Source: Chitinophagaceae bacterium
GTDB taxonomy: Bacteria; Bacteroidota; Bacteroidia; Chitinophagales; Chitinophagaceae
Length of the DNA: 15,543 nucleotides
Assembly (NCBI GenBank): GCA_003455235.1
Contig: DMRT01000145.1
Span: 1-15,543, forward strand
Direction of reading: 5' to 3'
The notes under the pieces were generated by a model. That model worked only from the letters and a program-made list of their open reading frames with translations. It did not search any database and was not told the origin of the DNA. A program made the translations under genes and the position numbers. Shown here piece by piece: positions 1-8,127 of the stretch. Positions within the stretch are counted from its first letter, which is position 1; the number at the start of each line of letters is the position of its first letter.

Positions 1-786
1 GCCGACCGCATGCTCGACATGGGGTTTATTCACGACGTAAAGCGGGTGATCACCAAGCTGCCTGTAAAAAGACAGACCTTGTTTTTTTCTGCCACCATGC
101 CGCCCGAAATTCAGAAGCTGGCGAATGTGTTGCTCACCAATCCCGCCAAAGTGGAGGTTACGCCGGTTTCATCAACAGCGGAAGCCATTGAGCAAAGCCT
201 GTATTTTGTGGCAAAACCGGATAAGCCCTCCCTGTTGCTGCACCTGCTGAAGGATGAAAAGATAACCACCGTGCTGGTGTTTACACGAACCAAACACGGA
301 GCGGATAAAGTGGTGAAGTTTTTACACAGGAACCACATTACCGCAGCGGCCATTCATGGCAACAAATCGCAGAATGCCAGGCAGAATGCGCTGAGTAATT
401 TTAAAACCGGTAAGATCCGTGTGCTGGTGGCCACCGATATTGCGGCAAGGGGAATTGATATCGACGAGCTGTCTCACGTGATCAACTTTGAACTTCCGGA
501 TGTTCCGGAAACCTATGTACACCGCATCGGCCGTACGGGAAGGGCCGGCAATAGCGGTATTGCCATTTCCTTTTGCGACACAGAAGAAAAAGATTCACTG
601 AAAGACATTCAGAAGCTTATAGGAAAAACCATTCCGGCAATTACCGAGCATCCCTACCCGCTTGCGTTGAATGTTTCTGCTGAGCCTGTAAAAGCGCCTC
701 AAAAACAAATGCCCAAACTGCCGGGCGGCAACAATCAGAACAGAAACCGGAATTTTAAAAAACGGTACTACGCCAAGAGGGGCTGA
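1..786 (+). CDS. rhlE: DEAD-box ATP-dependent RNA helicase, RhlE-like (5' end outside window)
   Basis: The reading frame is open from base 1 and begins with the AD of the DEAD box followed by RMLDMGF, so the ATG at base 10 is internal and the N-terminal RecA lobe lies upstream. Visible motifs in order are SAT (motif III), VLVFTRTK (IV), [11 protein letters not shown] (V) and [12 protein letters not shown] (VI), so the second RecA lobe is complete. After it comes a tail of about 60 residues ending in a basic, Asn/Arg-rich stretch ([17 protein letters not shown]) that probably contacts RNA. Family members use ATP to remodel RNA duplexes in ribosome assembly and RNA decay. The RhlE assignment rests on the DRMLDMGF signature and the basic tail; a CsdA- or SrmB-type relative cannot be excluded. 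No hairpin terminator was seen between it and corA. Confidence 0.93.
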   Translation, partial: ADRMLDMGFIHDVKRVITKLPVKRQTLFFSATMPPEIQKLANVLLTNPAKVEVTPVSSTAEAIEQSLYFVAKPDKPSLLLHLLKDEKITTVLVFTRTKHGADKVVKFLHRNHITAAAIHGNKSQNARQNALSNFKTGKIRVLVATDIAARGIDIDELSHVINFELPDVPETYVHRIGRTGRAGNSGIAISFCDTEEKDSLKDIQKLIGKTIPAITEHPYPLALNVSAEPVKAPQKQMPKLPGGNNQNRNRNFKKRYYAKRG

Positions 787-872
787 TGTGCCGGTGAACT
801 GCGTAACCGGTACTGGTTGTTTCGAAATAAAATTGCTATTTTCATTCAATCGTTGTCCTTCCATGCATTGAT

Positions 873-1964
873 ATGGCTCCGCAAAAATACTTTTCCTATT
901 TACTGAATCCGCTGGAATTGCTGCGTACTAAAAAAGTGCTGCAGGTAAACCAGCCGGTGGCTGCCGAAAGAAAGGAGCCTGATCAGACCGTAATTTTTGT
1001 TTACGATTATAACGCCGCGGGTATTTCGGTAAAGCAAATGACGCAGGTGCCGGATTGCTTTCCCTATATGAATTCCCCGCAGGTATCCTGGATCAATGTG
1101 GATGGATTGCGGAAAACTGATGTGGAAAATATCGGCAATCATTTCGGAATACACAACCTCATCATTGAAGACATACTGAGCCTGGGGCAACGGGCCAAGA
1201 CCGACGAGATCAATGGCATCCTGTTCTGCCTGCTGAACATGCTTTACTTCAATGAAAAGGATTCGGCCGTGGAGCTTGAGCAGATCAGCATTGTGCTGGG
1301 GAAAAATTTCGTGATCAGTTTCCAGGAAGATCCCGAACGGGATGTATTCAATCCCCTGCGGGAGCGGTTAAAAATAAACAACACGAAGCTTCGGCAGAAC
1401 GGCGCTGATTTTCTTTTTTATTCCCTCATCGACATGATCGTTGATAATTATTTTGTGGTGATGGAGAAGCTCGGTGAAAAGATTGAAGAGCTGGAAGAAG
1501 ATATTGTACGTCACCCCAACACCAAAAGCCTCGCAAAGATCAACCTGATGCGGAAAGAGATGATTGTATTAAAAAGAAGTGTGGCGCCGGTGCGGGAGTT
1601 AGTGAACGGCATCCTGCGCAGTGATACTGAATTAATAGAAGAACGTACTCAGAAATATTTCAAGGATATCTACGATCATATTTTACAGGCAAACGACCTG
1701 GTTGAAAATTACCGGGATATGATGATGAACCTGCACGACCTGTACCTGAGCAATGTAAACCTGAAGATGAACGAAGTGATGAAAGTGATGGCGGTGGTAA
1801 CCTGTTTGCTGGCGCCGGCAACGGTGATCGGCGGCATTTTCGGGATGAACTTTGAAGCCATTCCTCTTTTGCACAACAGGTGGGGGTTTTTTATATCTGT
1901 AGGGCTGATGCTTTTTATTCCGCTGGTGATGCTCCGCATTTTCCGACGGCGGGGGTGGTTTTAG
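873..1964 (+). CDS. corA: CorA-family magnesium/cobalt transporter
   Basis: The 363-residue protein has the CorA plan: a large acidic cytoplasmic N-terminal domain, a long helical stalk (about residues 195-300, rich in charged heptads such as EKIEELEEDI), and two C-terminal membrane helices (about 305-323 and 338-356). The signature GMN, which forms the mouth of the pore, is at residues 324-326 directly after helix 1. The periplasmic loop here reads FEAIPLLHNRWG. The protein ends in the basic sequence RIFRRRGWF, as expected for a cytoplasmic C-terminus. Homologues form pentamers in the inner membrane and carry Mg2+, and sometimes Co2+ or Ni2+, down the electrochemical gradient. The ATG at 873 gives the usual length. 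The gene converges on the DUF2480 gene with 6 bp between stop codons. Confidence 0.95.
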   Translation: MAPQKYFSYLLNPLELLRTKKVLQVNQPVAAERKEPDQTVIFVYDYNAAGISVKQMTQVPDCFPYMNSPQVSWINVDGLRKTDVENIGNHFGIHNLIIEDILSLGQRAKTDEINGILFCLLNMLYFNEKDSAVELEQISIVLGKNFVISFQEDPERDVFNPLRERLKINNTKLRQNGADFLFYSLIDMIVDNYFVVMEKLGEKIEELEEDIVRHPNTKSLAKINLMRKEMIVLKRSVAPVRELVNGILRSDTELIEERTQKYFKDIYDHILQANDLVENYRDMMMNLHDLYLSNVNLKMNEVMKVMAVVTCLLAPATVIGGIFGMNFEAIPLLHNRWGFFISVGLMLFIPLVMLRIFRRRGWF

Positions 1965-1970
1965 CTCGGA

Positions 1971-2480
1971 TTATTTCTTCTTATAAATTGGAACTGTGCT
2001 GCAGGGTTCGCCGTACATGATGCTTTTTACCACCGGGCGCAGCAGGTTGGTAACGGCCACATACGCTGCTTCAGGAACGGGTTGATCACCGCATCCTTTT
2101 ATCACCACCCGCTTGTCTGTATACTCTCCCGTATTTATTGCTGAAATATTTTTTAACAGCAGCGACTGTTTGAGTTGATCGGTATTGCCAAAAACAATTT
2201 CCCGGGCAACGGGTTCAAGATAGCTTACCACCAGCATGTAGGCCCACATGGGTATCACTGCATCGGCCGAGCAAAAAAGCGCCACGTTTTTGCCTTGATA
2301 AGGAGTGGGGTCAAGGGTCTTCATGGTTTCCCTGAAATCTTTTTCTTTCAGGATGAGCCCCATAAAAAGATGATCCTTCATATCGAAGATCGCCGTTTCT
2401 TCTTTCGGGTAATAATCCTCCAGGTCAACGGTGATCAGCCCGCTTTCAGAAACTTTATTTACAAATGTTTCCTGTTCCAT
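1971..2480 (-). CDS. DUF2480 family protein
   Basis: This 169-residue acidic to neutral protein matches my memory of the DUF2480 family, which is found almost only in Bacteroidota and has no assigned function. Visible features are an N-terminal NKVSESGLITVDLEDYYP segment, a central CSADAVIPMWAYMLV motif, and a C-terminal GCGDQPVPEAAYVAVTNLLRP motif. The last two resemble each other (a cysteine, then a small-residue turn, then P-x-x-A-Y), which may reflect an internal duplication. There is no signal peptide or membrane segment, so it is probably cytoplasmic. It has its own -7 box only 4 nt before the ATG. The upstream ppiD transcript ends at the terminator just before that box, so the two genes appear to be separate units. 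Confidence 0.85.
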   Translation of the reverse strand: MEQETFVNKVSESGLITVDLEDYYPKEETAIFDMKDHLFMGLILKEKDFRETMKTLDPTPYQGKNVALFCSADAVIPMWAYMLVVSYLEPVAREIVFGNTDQLKQSLLLKNISAINTGEYTDKRVVIKGCGDQPVPEAAYVAVTNLLRPVVKSIMYGEPCSTVPIYKKK

Positions 2481-2484
2481 ACTG

Positions 2485-2492
2485 CAAAGATA
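2485..2492 (-). promoter_or_regulatory. -7 box TATCTTTG upstream of the DUF2480 gene
   Basis: Read on the minus strand this is TATCTTTG, a full match to the Bacteroidota -7 consensus TAnnTTTG. Its last base is separated from the ATG at 2480 by only 4 nt, so transcription should begin at or within a base or two of the start codon (leaderless mRNA). No convincing -33 TTTG element was found upstream, where the ppiD terminator stem lies. Confidence 0.6.
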
Positions 2493-2493
2493 G

Positions 2494-2526
2494 AAAAACG
2501 GCCCGCAGGAATCCTGCGGGCCGTTT
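2494..2526 (-). terminator. Intrinsic terminator of the PpiD-like gene
   Basis: A perfect 15-nt inverted repeat (arms 2496-2510 and 2512-2526, core CGGCCCGCAGGA) begins 27 bp past the ppiD stop. On the minus strand it is followed by TTTTTCTATCTTT. A GC-rich stem with a U tract fits Rho-independent termination of the minus-strand ppiD transcript. The U tract runs directly into the -7 box of the next gene. Confidence 0.85.
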
Positions 2527-2552
2527 ACGATTAAAGGTATTTAACAATGCGG

Positions 2553-4688
2553 TTAATAGAATTTACTGCGGCTGTCTTTAATGGTTGCCTTTTTACGAAG
2601 TCCCTCAAACCAGGAAGTGCCTGCCTGGCTTCTGAGAGCTGACAGCTGTTGGTTTTTGAACTGGGCCAGTTCAGCTTCGGTGTCCGGGGCCTTGCTGGCA
2701 ATGCCATTCACCCTGAACACATACACCATTGATTTTCCGGCCAGCGGTGGTGCTACTTTATTGAGGTTGGCCTTATTGAAGATGGCACCAATGAGTTTTG
2801 ATTCGTTTCCAATACCGTTGATCATCGGGGTGGTAAATGTAATAGAAGAATCAAGTCCCGCGGTCATCACTTCTTTATTATAGGCCGAAGCGGCTTTTTC
2901 AAGAGTTGGGTTTGCGCCGAGGTTCTTGATGATCTGTTCTGCTTTTTTCTGATCCCGGATCACACCTTCGGTCATGGGTCGGGCAGTTTCCACATCCTGG
3001 GTGCCTTCATTGAAAACTTTATCAACCATGGCCACTACAAACATATCCCCGATATTATACGGGTCGCTGATTTCTCCTTTTTTTGCTTCAAAGGCCCAGC
3101 GTATCAGCTGGCGGGCATCCTGGAGTTCGCCGGTTTGTGCATCGTTCTCTTTGATCAGGGCAGAAGAAGATATTTTACGCAGCCCGTTTTTCTGAATGTA
3201 TGCATCAAAACTTTTGGGATCTTTCTGGGCTGCCAGTTTGGTGGCTTCGAGGCTTGCTCTTTCAATGGTGGCTTCGCTGGCCAGGATTTCTTTTCCGAGG
3301 AATGCAATTTTATACGCAGGGGCTGAGCCTTTCTGGCTGATTACTTCCATCACGTGGTATCCGAATTGTGTTTTCACCACCCCTTTTGATCCGGCCGGTT
3401 TAGTGAAGATAAACTCGTTGAATTCTGGAACCATCTGCCCGTAATAAACATTTTTGTATTCTCCGCCCTTGTCTTTGCTTCCGGGGTCTTCGGAGAATTG
3501 GCGGGCCATAGCGGCAAAGTCGGCCCCCGCATTGATCGCCGCGTAAATACTATCGGCCTTCTTTTTAGCCAGGCTGTCTTCCATAATTGGTTCACCGGTT
3601 TGAGAGTTCACGGTGGCAATAAGAATATGTCTGGCGGTAACACTATCCGGGAATGTCTGTGATCCCAGGTAGCGGGCAAGAACGAAACTGTTTTTGTCAA
3701 CATACGGACCGTATACAGAACCGGGTGCCAGTTTTATTATTGAATCAATGGCAATACTACCAACTTTTGATTTGGGTTGGTAGTTGGTATCAAAATCAAT
3801 GGTGGAGGCGTTTCTTGCCAGGAAGTTCTTGATGTTGGTTTCGGCAGCAAATGCATCTTTCAGTGATTCTACCACGGTTTTAACGCGGGCGCTGTCTGCT
3901 GCATCCGGCAGCTGGCTGAAACTTACGTATGATATGGTGCGGCCGGCCTCCTGCTTGTACAGGTCTTTGTGTGACTGAATATATTTTTCAATCTCGGCAT
4001 CGGTTACTTTAATGGTGCTGTCGCTGATCACCCCGTATGGTATACCTACATATGAGAAGTTAGCAAATTCTTTTTTATCGGCCATGTCTTTTTCCTGCAT
4101 CCAGGTGGGATAATAAGCGCTGGCGTTGAGCATAGCGAAGTATTTACCGGATATGCTGCTGATCTTTTGCGGGCTCAGCAGCTGTTCGTTGATTACATCG
4201 AGCTGCTCGTCTTTTGCTTTTTTAATATTGCTGATGGCCTGGTTCACTTTGGTAATGTCGAGCTTGCCGGTTTGCGGATCAACCATATCCTTTTCCTGCA
4301 TCAGCGGGTTAGAGGGATCGCTGCTTTTTAAGATTGTTTCCAGTTCTTTAGAGGTAAAATCGATACCCAGTTTATCCGCTTCGGCATAAAATACTTTTTC
4401 CGCGGTAAGCCGGCCCCATACCTGCTCCCTTATCTGGGCAGAACGGGATCCATTGGGTTTTCTTCCGGATTGCTGTTCTTCCTGGAGTTCTGAAAACTCC
4501 ACTTTTTTCTTAAACTCGTTATAGCTGATGGCTGAGCCGTCTACTTTACCGATATTATCAGACCTTGAGCCAAATATCTGGTTGCCCTGTTGTTTGGCAT
4601 CCATCAATATAAAGCCAATAAGGCTCAACGCAATGACCGCGATTACGATAGCGGCCCCTTTTTCACGAATTCCCTGGATAATTTGCAT
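2553..4688 (-). CDS. ppiD: Membrane-anchored periplasmic peptidyl-prolyl isomerase/chaperone, PpiD/SurA-like
   Basis: The 711-residue protein starts with a short basic cytoplasmic segment and one membrane helix (about residues 12-29, AAIVIAVIALSLIGFIL), with the rest predicted to be periplasmic. A SurA_N-like chaperone region follows (VDGSAISYNEFKKKVE near residue 49). A parvulin-type rotamase domain spans about residues 351-453, starting at TARHILI and including FSEDPGSKDKGGEY, VPEFNEFIF and FGYHVMEV. A second, degenerate isomerase-like region probably lies further C-terminal. This single-anchor architecture is PpiD, which assists folding of proteins leaving the Sec translocon. The ATG at 4688 is directly followed by the anchor, and the -7 box lies 25 nt upstream. 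Bacteroidota homologues are often simply annotated SurA N-terminal domain-containing protein. Confidence 0.92.
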   Translation of the reverse strand: MQIIQGIREKGAAIVIAVIALSLIGFILMDAKQQGNQIFGSRSDNIGKVDGSAISYNEFKKKVEFSELQEEQQSGRKPNGSRSAQIREQVWGRLTAEKVFYAEADKLGIDFTSKELETILKSSDPSNPLMQEKDMVDPQTGKLDITKVNQAISNIKKAKDEQLDVINEQLLSPQKISSISGKYFAMLNASAYYPTWMQEKDMADKKEFANFSYVGIPYGVISDSTIKVTDAEIEKYIQSHKDLYKQEAGRTISYVSFSQLPDAADSARVKTVVESLKDAFAAETNIKNFLARNASTIDFDTNYQPKSKVGSIAIDSIIKLAPGSVYGPYVDKNSFVLARYLGSQTFPDSVTARHILIATVNSQTGEPIMEDSLAKKKADSIYAAINAGADFAAMARQFSEDPGSKDKGGEYKNVYYGQMVPEFNEFIFTKPAGSKGVVKTQFGYHVMEVISQKGSAPAYKIAFLGKEILASEATIERASLEATKLAAQKDPKSFDAYIQKNGLRKISSSALIKENDAQTGELQDARQLIRWAFEAKKGEISDPYNIGDMFVVAMVDKVFNEGTQDVETARPMTEGVIRDQKKAEQIIKNLGANPTLEKAASAYNKEVMTAGLDSSITFTTPMINGIGNESKLIGAIFNKANLNKVAPPLAGKSMVYVFRVNGIASKAPDTEAELAQFKNQQLSALRSQAGTSWFEGLRKKATIKDSRSKFY

Positions 4689-4713
4689 ACTTATATAAAA
4701 TTAAAATGGAGGG

Positions 4714-4721
4714 CAAAAATA
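4714..4721 (-). promoter_or_regulatory. -7 box TATTTTTG of the PpiD-like gene
   Basis: On the minus strand this is TATTTTTG, a full TAnnTTTG match placed 25 nt before the ATG at 4688. It predicts a leader of about 20 nt. A TTTTG lies further upstream, but with a shorter spacing than the usual -33/-7 distance, so only the -7 element is claimed. The surrounding DNA is AT-rich, which raises the chance of a random match. Confidence 0.45.
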
Positions 4722-4791
4722 GGGTAAAAAGCATTCAAAACGGCATTAATAGCCCAAAAAAGCCTTTATATACTGCATTTTACATCGATTA

Positions 4792-4810
4792 AATAAATTT
4801 TTTATTTATT
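4792..4810. repeat. AT-only hairpin, possible DNA unwinding element
   Basis: AATAAAT (4792-4798) and ATTTATT (4804-4810) form a perfect 7-bp inverted repeat around a TTTTT loop. It sits in a run with almost no G or C. It could be a simple AT hairpin or part of an easily melted segment of the candidate origin. No GC stem is present, so it is not a good intrinsic terminator. Confidence 0.4.
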
Positions 4811-5009
4811 CTGGGTTGGGGAAACAGGAAAGTTTATTAAACCAGGTTTACGGATATTAACACCGACATGTTGATATCCACTGTTTGTTGTTGAAAAGCC
4901 GGGCGTCGTCAAAATTTTAATTAGGATAAGTGGGGGATATTATTCACGCAAGGAAAGTGATGGAGGACACGGGGTGTTAAACTCATCTTTTATACCTTAT
5001 TTATCAACG

Positions 5010-5030
5010 GGGGAAAGTGGTATTTTCCCC
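5010..5030. repeat. Hairpin GGGGAAA / TTTCCCC in the candidate origin region
   Basis: A perfect 7-bp inverted repeat (arms 5010-5016 and 5024-5030) flanks the loop GTGGTAT. It lies directly after TTATCAACG, a two-mismatch DnaA-box-like 9-mer. No gene ends here on either strand, so a terminator role is unlikely. A structural or protein-binding role is possible. Confidence 0.4.
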
Positions 5031-5181
5031 TGATTTCTTTCCACCTTATTTATTACTAACAAGGCGGGATAAAAATATTCCGGAATAAATAATAAGCAGT
5101 TGTAGAAGCCAACCCGGGTTAATGAATAGATAATAATGGATGTTAATTACCTGTGGATGATAGTTAATAAGTGAAACAATT

Positions 5182-5189
5182 TAATTTTG
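5182..5189 (+). promoter_or_regulatory. -7 box TAATTTTG upstream of nadA
   Basis: TAATTTTG is a full match to TAnnTTTG, 87 nt before the nadA ATG. If used, the leader would be about 80 nt and would carry the DnaA-box-like and TAG-repeat sequences at 5210-5242. A promoter here would therefore read through the proposed unwinding site. No clear -33 element was found. Confidence 0.4.
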
Positions 5190-5209
5190 CAAACGGGTAC
5201 GGAGTAAAT

Positions 5210-5242
5210 ATTTCCACAAATACACAGCCCTAATAGTAGTAG
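5210..5242 (+). promoter_or_regulatory. DnaA-box-like pair followed by TAA-TAG-TAG-TAG trinucleotides
   Basis: ATTTCCACA (5210-5218, one mismatch to TTWTNCACA) and AAATACACA (5218-5226, two mismatches) lie in tandem. A short GC-richer CAGCCC and then four in-phase trinucleotides TAA TAG TAG TAG (5231-5242) follow. After that comes the AT-rich stretch 5243-5276. This order (box, GC-rich spacer, trinucleotide repeats, AT-rich DNA) resembles the DnaA-trio basal unwinding arrangement described for bacterial origins. The match is by eye. Confidence 0.4.
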
Positions 5243-5276
5243 GTGATTATTTAAATAATAAGTATTAATACATACT

Positions 5277-6281
5277 ATGTCAGATATCAACACCGCAAAA
5301 TCAAACCTTGAACAAGCCGGCTTCCTGGATATTGAAGTGGATCCTTCCATTGACCTGTTTGCAGAGATTGAAAAACTGAAGAGAGAAAAAAATGCAATCA
5401 TCCTGGCTCACTATTACCAGGAACCGGATATACAGGATGTGGCGGATTATATTGGTGACAGCCTGGGGTTGGCGCAGCAGGCAGAAAAGACAGATGCTGA
5501 TATTATTGTTTTTGCCGGCGTTCATTTTATGGCAGAAACGGCAAAAATACTCAACCCGGGTAAAAAGGTATTATTGCCGGATCTTAAAGCAGGTTGTTCA
5601 CTTAGTGATTCAGCACCCCCTCCTTTATTTAAACTGTTCAAAGAAAAATACCCGGGGCACAAAGTAATCAGCTATATTAATTGTTCTGCCGGTATTAAAG
5701 CATTAAGTGACATCATCTGTACTTCTTCCAATGCACAGAAAATTGTAGAAAGTTTACCAGTGGATCAACCCATTATTTTTGCTCCAGACAAGAACCTGGG
5801 CGCTTATATTAACAAAAAAACAGGCCGCAATATGGTGTTATGGAACGGGGCCTGCATGGTTCACGAAATATTCAGCCTGGAAAAGATTATTAAATTAAAA
5901 CAGCGGCATCCAAAGGCTAAGTTTATTGCCCATCCAGAATGTGAAGAAGCGGTGCTGGCACGTGCAGATTTTATAGGCAGCACGACTGGATTATTAAATT
6001 ATACAAAATCAGATAGCGGGACGGAATTTATTGTGGCAACAGAAACGGGAATTTTGCACCAGATGCAAAAAAACAGTCCGGATAAGACCTTTATTCCTGC
6101 ACCACCCAATAACAGTTGTGCATGTAACGATTGTCCGCATATGAAACTAAATACACTGGAGAAGCTGTATTTATGCCTGAAATACGAACTGCCTGAAATC
6201 ACGATGGACGAAGAAATCAGGCTGGCCGCTAAAAAACCAATTGACCTAATGCTTAAAATCAGCGCACAGTATGGTTTATAA
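5277..6281 (+). CDS. nadA: Quinolinate synthase A
   Basis: NadA condenses iminoaspartate (made by NadB) with dihydroxyacetone phosphate to give quinolinate, the entry step of de novo NAD synthesis, using an oxygen-sensitive [4Fe-4S] cluster. The 334-residue protein has the family hallmarks: [21 protein letters not shown] near residue 42, [14 protein letters not shown] near 79, [13 protein letters not shown] near 133 and [10 protein letters not shown] near 218. The three expected cluster cysteines are in AGCSLSD (C107), NGACMVHE (C193) and CNDCPHM (C286). The length fits the three-domain enzyme. The ATG at 5277 gives a typical N-terminal extension before the first domain. nadD lies about 2 kb downstream on the other strand, and nadB is not in the window. 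The stop overlaps the start of the next gene by 11 nt. Confidence 0.97.
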   Translation: MSDINTAKSNLEQAGFLDIEVDPSIDLFAEIEKLKREKNAIILAHYYQEPDIQDVADYIGDSLGLAQQAEKTDADIIVFAGVHFMAETAKILNPGKKVLLPDLKAGCSLSDSAPPPLFKLFKEKYPGHKVISYINCSAGIKALSDIICTSSNAQKIVESLPVDQPIIFAPDKNLGAYINKKTGRNMVLWNGACMVHEIFSLEKIIKLKQRHPKAKFIAHPECEEAVLARADFIGSTTGLLNYTKSDSGTEFIVATETGILHQMQKNSPDKTFIPAPPNNSCACNDCPHMKLNTLEKLYLCLKYELPEITMDEEIRLAAKKPIDLMLKISAQYGL

Positions 6282-6783
6282 AATAAAAAAGCAGGGGATT
6301 CGCTGGGTTATGCTGCCTTTATTATTTATGCTGCTTTTTTCCGCATGTTCGGAAGAAACAAATTCAAAGAAAGAAACATTTTACATTGAATTGGTTAATT
6401 TCAATGATAGCCTGAGGAATATTATTGCAGGAAACAGTTTTGGTAAAGTGGTTTTTTATAAAGAGAACCGGATGCAGATATTGTCTAAGAATTTCATGAC
6501 AGAAGAATACCCCGTAATGCATTATTTGGATGGTATAGATGCTCTTGGAACACAAGTAACACCAGGGGTTAAAAAAATCAGGGTAGAATTTGTAGGAGAG
6601 TATTCAGCGGACAGCATCCGCTATTCGCTTCAAAAATACAAGTATGCGGATAATAAATGGGTGAAACTGTCTGATATGGGTATACTAAAGGCTGTAACCA
6701 CATATAAAATGGCTAAACATTTTTCCGGAAAGGAATTCGGAAAACAGATAATCAATGCCGTTGCGGAGTATACATTCCAATAA
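6271..6783 (+). CDS. Small lipoprotein of unknown function, coupled to nadA
   Basis: The 170-residue product has a basic N-terminus (KIKKQGIR), a hydrophobic core ([11 protein letters not shown]) and a lipobox-like FSAC ending at C26, so it is predicted to be a lipoprotein processed by signal peptidase II. The residues after the cysteine are SEETN. An acidic run right after the lipidated cysteine resembles the lipoprotein export signal of Bacteroidota surface lipoproteins, though the match is loose. The rest contains alternating hydrophobic and polar strands ([24 protein letters not shown]). I recognise no family. The ATG lies inside the last codons of nadA, which suggests translational coupling. 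Nothing in the sequence links it functionally to NAD synthesis. Confidence 0.8.
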   Translation: MVYKIKKQGIRWVMLPLLFMLLFSACSEETNSKKETFYIELVNFNDSLRNIIAGNSFGKVVFYKENRMQILSKNFMTEEYPVMHYLDGIDALGTQVTPGVKKIRVEFVGEYSADSIRYSLQKYKYADNKWVKLSDMGILKAVTTYKMAKHFSGKEFGKQIINAVAEYTFQ

Positions 6784-6840
6784 TGCTGGTTTGCTATATT
6801 TCAGTTGATTTTACAAGCCGCCTTCAAAAAAAATTTATTT

Positions 6841-6848
6841 TACCTTAG
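6841..6848 (+). promoter_or_regulatory. Possible -7 box TACCTTAG before the ChrA gene
   Basis: TACCTTAG matches TAnnTTTG at 7 of 8 informative or free positions and lies 19 nt before the TTG at 6868. If real, it favours that TTG over the upstream TTG at 6805, which would then be untranscribed. The single mismatch keeps confidence low. Confidence 0.3.
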
Positions 6849-6867
6849 GATATTAAAATTCCACCAT

Positions 6868-8127
6868 TTGGCAGTTAGTAAACTGATCAGGCATATACCT
6901 TTTTTAAAGGCAGTGCTATTGCATAGTGTTACTGCATTTGGTGGCCCCCAGGGTCATACCGGGATGGTTTTAAAAACATTTGTTGACCGGCGCCGCGATC
7001 TTACAAAGGAAGAGTTGATGGAATATATTTCATTTTGCCAGCTTCTTCCTGGAGCTTCATCCACTCAAACCCTTACTCTGATTGGATATAAAAGGGGAGG
7101 TATTCAACTGGCGGTAATCACACTGATCATCTGGATTTTTCCTGCGTGTTTTTTAATGGGACTCCTTTCTTTTATTGTGGGTACTATAGAAAAAAGCGGA
7201 GTTCAGACCAATATCTTCCGCTTTATTCAGCCAATGGCTATCGGGTTTCTTGCTTATGCGGCTTTTAAGGCTTACCAGATCAGTATTAGGAATACCATTA
7301 CCCGGGTAATCATGTTGGTTTCTGCCGCCATTACTTTTTTTCTTTTTAAGGCACCCTGGATTATCCCGGCGCTGATTGTATGCGGCGGGATAGCCACCAA
7401 CTTTAGTAACAAACGTATACCAGAAAAAGAGGTTATCAGACCAAGACATATCCGTTGGACAAACATCTGGCTGTTTGTGGTGATCTTTCTTGTGGCAGGA
7501 GTTTTGAGTGAAACCGCCAGGAAACAAAGATGGGAAAACCGTAAGCAGTATAACCTATTTGAAAACTTTTACCGTTTTGGAAGTTTTGTTTTTGGAGGAG
7601 GAGACGTGTTAATTCCTTTGATGCTTGACCAGTATGTGGCAAGGCCGACATCTGAAAAAGTGATAAAGCGGAACCCAGACCTTATTAAAGTTGACCAGGG
7701 TGAACTTTTGACCGGAGCTGGAATGGTACGGGCTATACCAGGGCCCGTTTTTTCCATTGCCTCCTTTGTTGGCGGTGTGGCGCTGAAGAAAGAAGGACCC
7801 CGAGCACAGATTATTGGTTGCATCATCGGCTCTGTTGCCATTTTTTTACCCAGCGCATTGTTGGTTCTGTTTTTCTTCCCCGTATGGCAAACATTAAAAA
7901 AATATGTGGTGGTGTACCGCTCTCTGGAAGGGATTAATGCTGCAGTGGTCGGCATTATGATTGCAGCCACAATGTTTTTATTAAAGAGCACAGCTGTTTT
8001 TACATTCACTTACGACAGCATTATTAGTCTTATCGTAATAAGCGGAACCTTCCTTGTTTTACAACGGTCAAAAATCCCGGCACCGGTTATTGTGGTATTT
8101 TGTTTATTACTCGGCTGGATTCTCTGA
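6868..8127 (+). CDS. chrA: ChrA-family chromate/anion transporter, two-domain type
   Basis: This hydrophobic protein is about 420 residues long. It has the two homologous halves of long-chain CHR proteins: FGGPQGH in the first half (residues 24-30) and [11 protein letters not shown] plus [19 protein letters not shown] in the second (from about residue 242). About 10-12 membrane helices are expected. Characterised members export chromate from the cytoplasm. Many family members are known only by homology, so the substrate here is open. No ATG precedes FGGPQGH in frame. I chose the TTG at 6868 because it gives a typical N-terminus ([16 protein letters not shown]). The frame is open back to another TTG at 6805, which would add 21 residues that do not look conserved. 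The stop TGA abuts the stop of nadD. Confidence 0.88.
   Translation: MAVSKLIRHIPFLKAVLLHSVTAFGGPQGHTGMVLKTFVDRRRDLTKEELMEYISFCQLLPGASSTQTLTLIGYKRGGIQLAVITLIIWIFPACFLMGLLSFIVGTIEKSGVQTNIFRFIQPMAIGFLAYAAFKAYQISIRNTITRVIMLVSAAITFFLFKAPWIIPALIVCGGIATNFSNKRIPEKEVIRPRHIRWTNIWLFVVIFLVAGVLSETARKQRWENRKQYNLFENFYRFGSFVFGGGDVLIPLMLDQYVARPTSEKVIKRNPDLIKVDQGELLTGAGMVRAIPGPVFSIASFVGGVALKKEGPRAQIIGCIIGSVAIFLPSALLVLFFFPVWQTLKKYVVVYRSLEGINAAVVGIMIAATMFLLKSTAVFTFTYDSIISLIVISGTFLVLQRSKIPAPVIVVFCLLLGWIL

Larger units (their letters stand above)
4689..5276. other. Non-coding AT-rich region, candidate replication origin (oriC)
   Basis: This is the only long gene-free stretch in the window. It separates the divergent ppiD-like and nadA genes, and no convincing ORF, tRNA or other RNA gene was seen. 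It contains three 9-mers with one mismatch to the DnaA-box consensus TTWTNCACA (4940-4948 TTATTCACG; 5152-5160 on the minus strand; 5210-5218 ATTTCCACA) and several with two mismatches (for example 4874-4882, 5001-5009, 5037-5045, 5218-5226). It also has AT-rich hairpins, a 12-bp palindrome TATTCCGGAATA at 5076-5087, and a TAA-TAG-TAG-TAG run followed by a very AT-rich stretch. A perfect parS site lies about 4.2 kb away. The origin call is inference: dnaA is not in the window, and AT-rich DNA yields imperfect box matches by chance. Confidence 0.45.

Noticed and set aside
470-485. Second parS-like site centred on CACGTG
   Set aside because: Only about 12 of 16 positions match, with the right half poor. 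It lies inside the conserved helicase coding sequence (SHV codons), so chance is the simplest explanation.
5171-5178. parS half-site GTGAAACA in the candidate origin (another half-site TGTTTCAC at 15140-15147)
   Set aside because: Only one arm is present in each case and the other arm shows no similarity. Eight-base matches are expected by chance at this scale.
4689-5276. tRNA, riboswitch or small protein gene in the large intergenic gap
   Set aside because: No cloverleaf, no recognisable riboswitch core and no ORF with plausible composition was found. The region fits a regulatory or origin role better.
6805-6867. Upstream TTG start for the ChrA gene
   Set aside because: The extra 21 residues are Lys/Phe/Leu-rich and unlike CHR proteins, and a possible -7 box lies downstream of this TTG. 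It cannot be fully excluded, since the preferred start is also a TTG.
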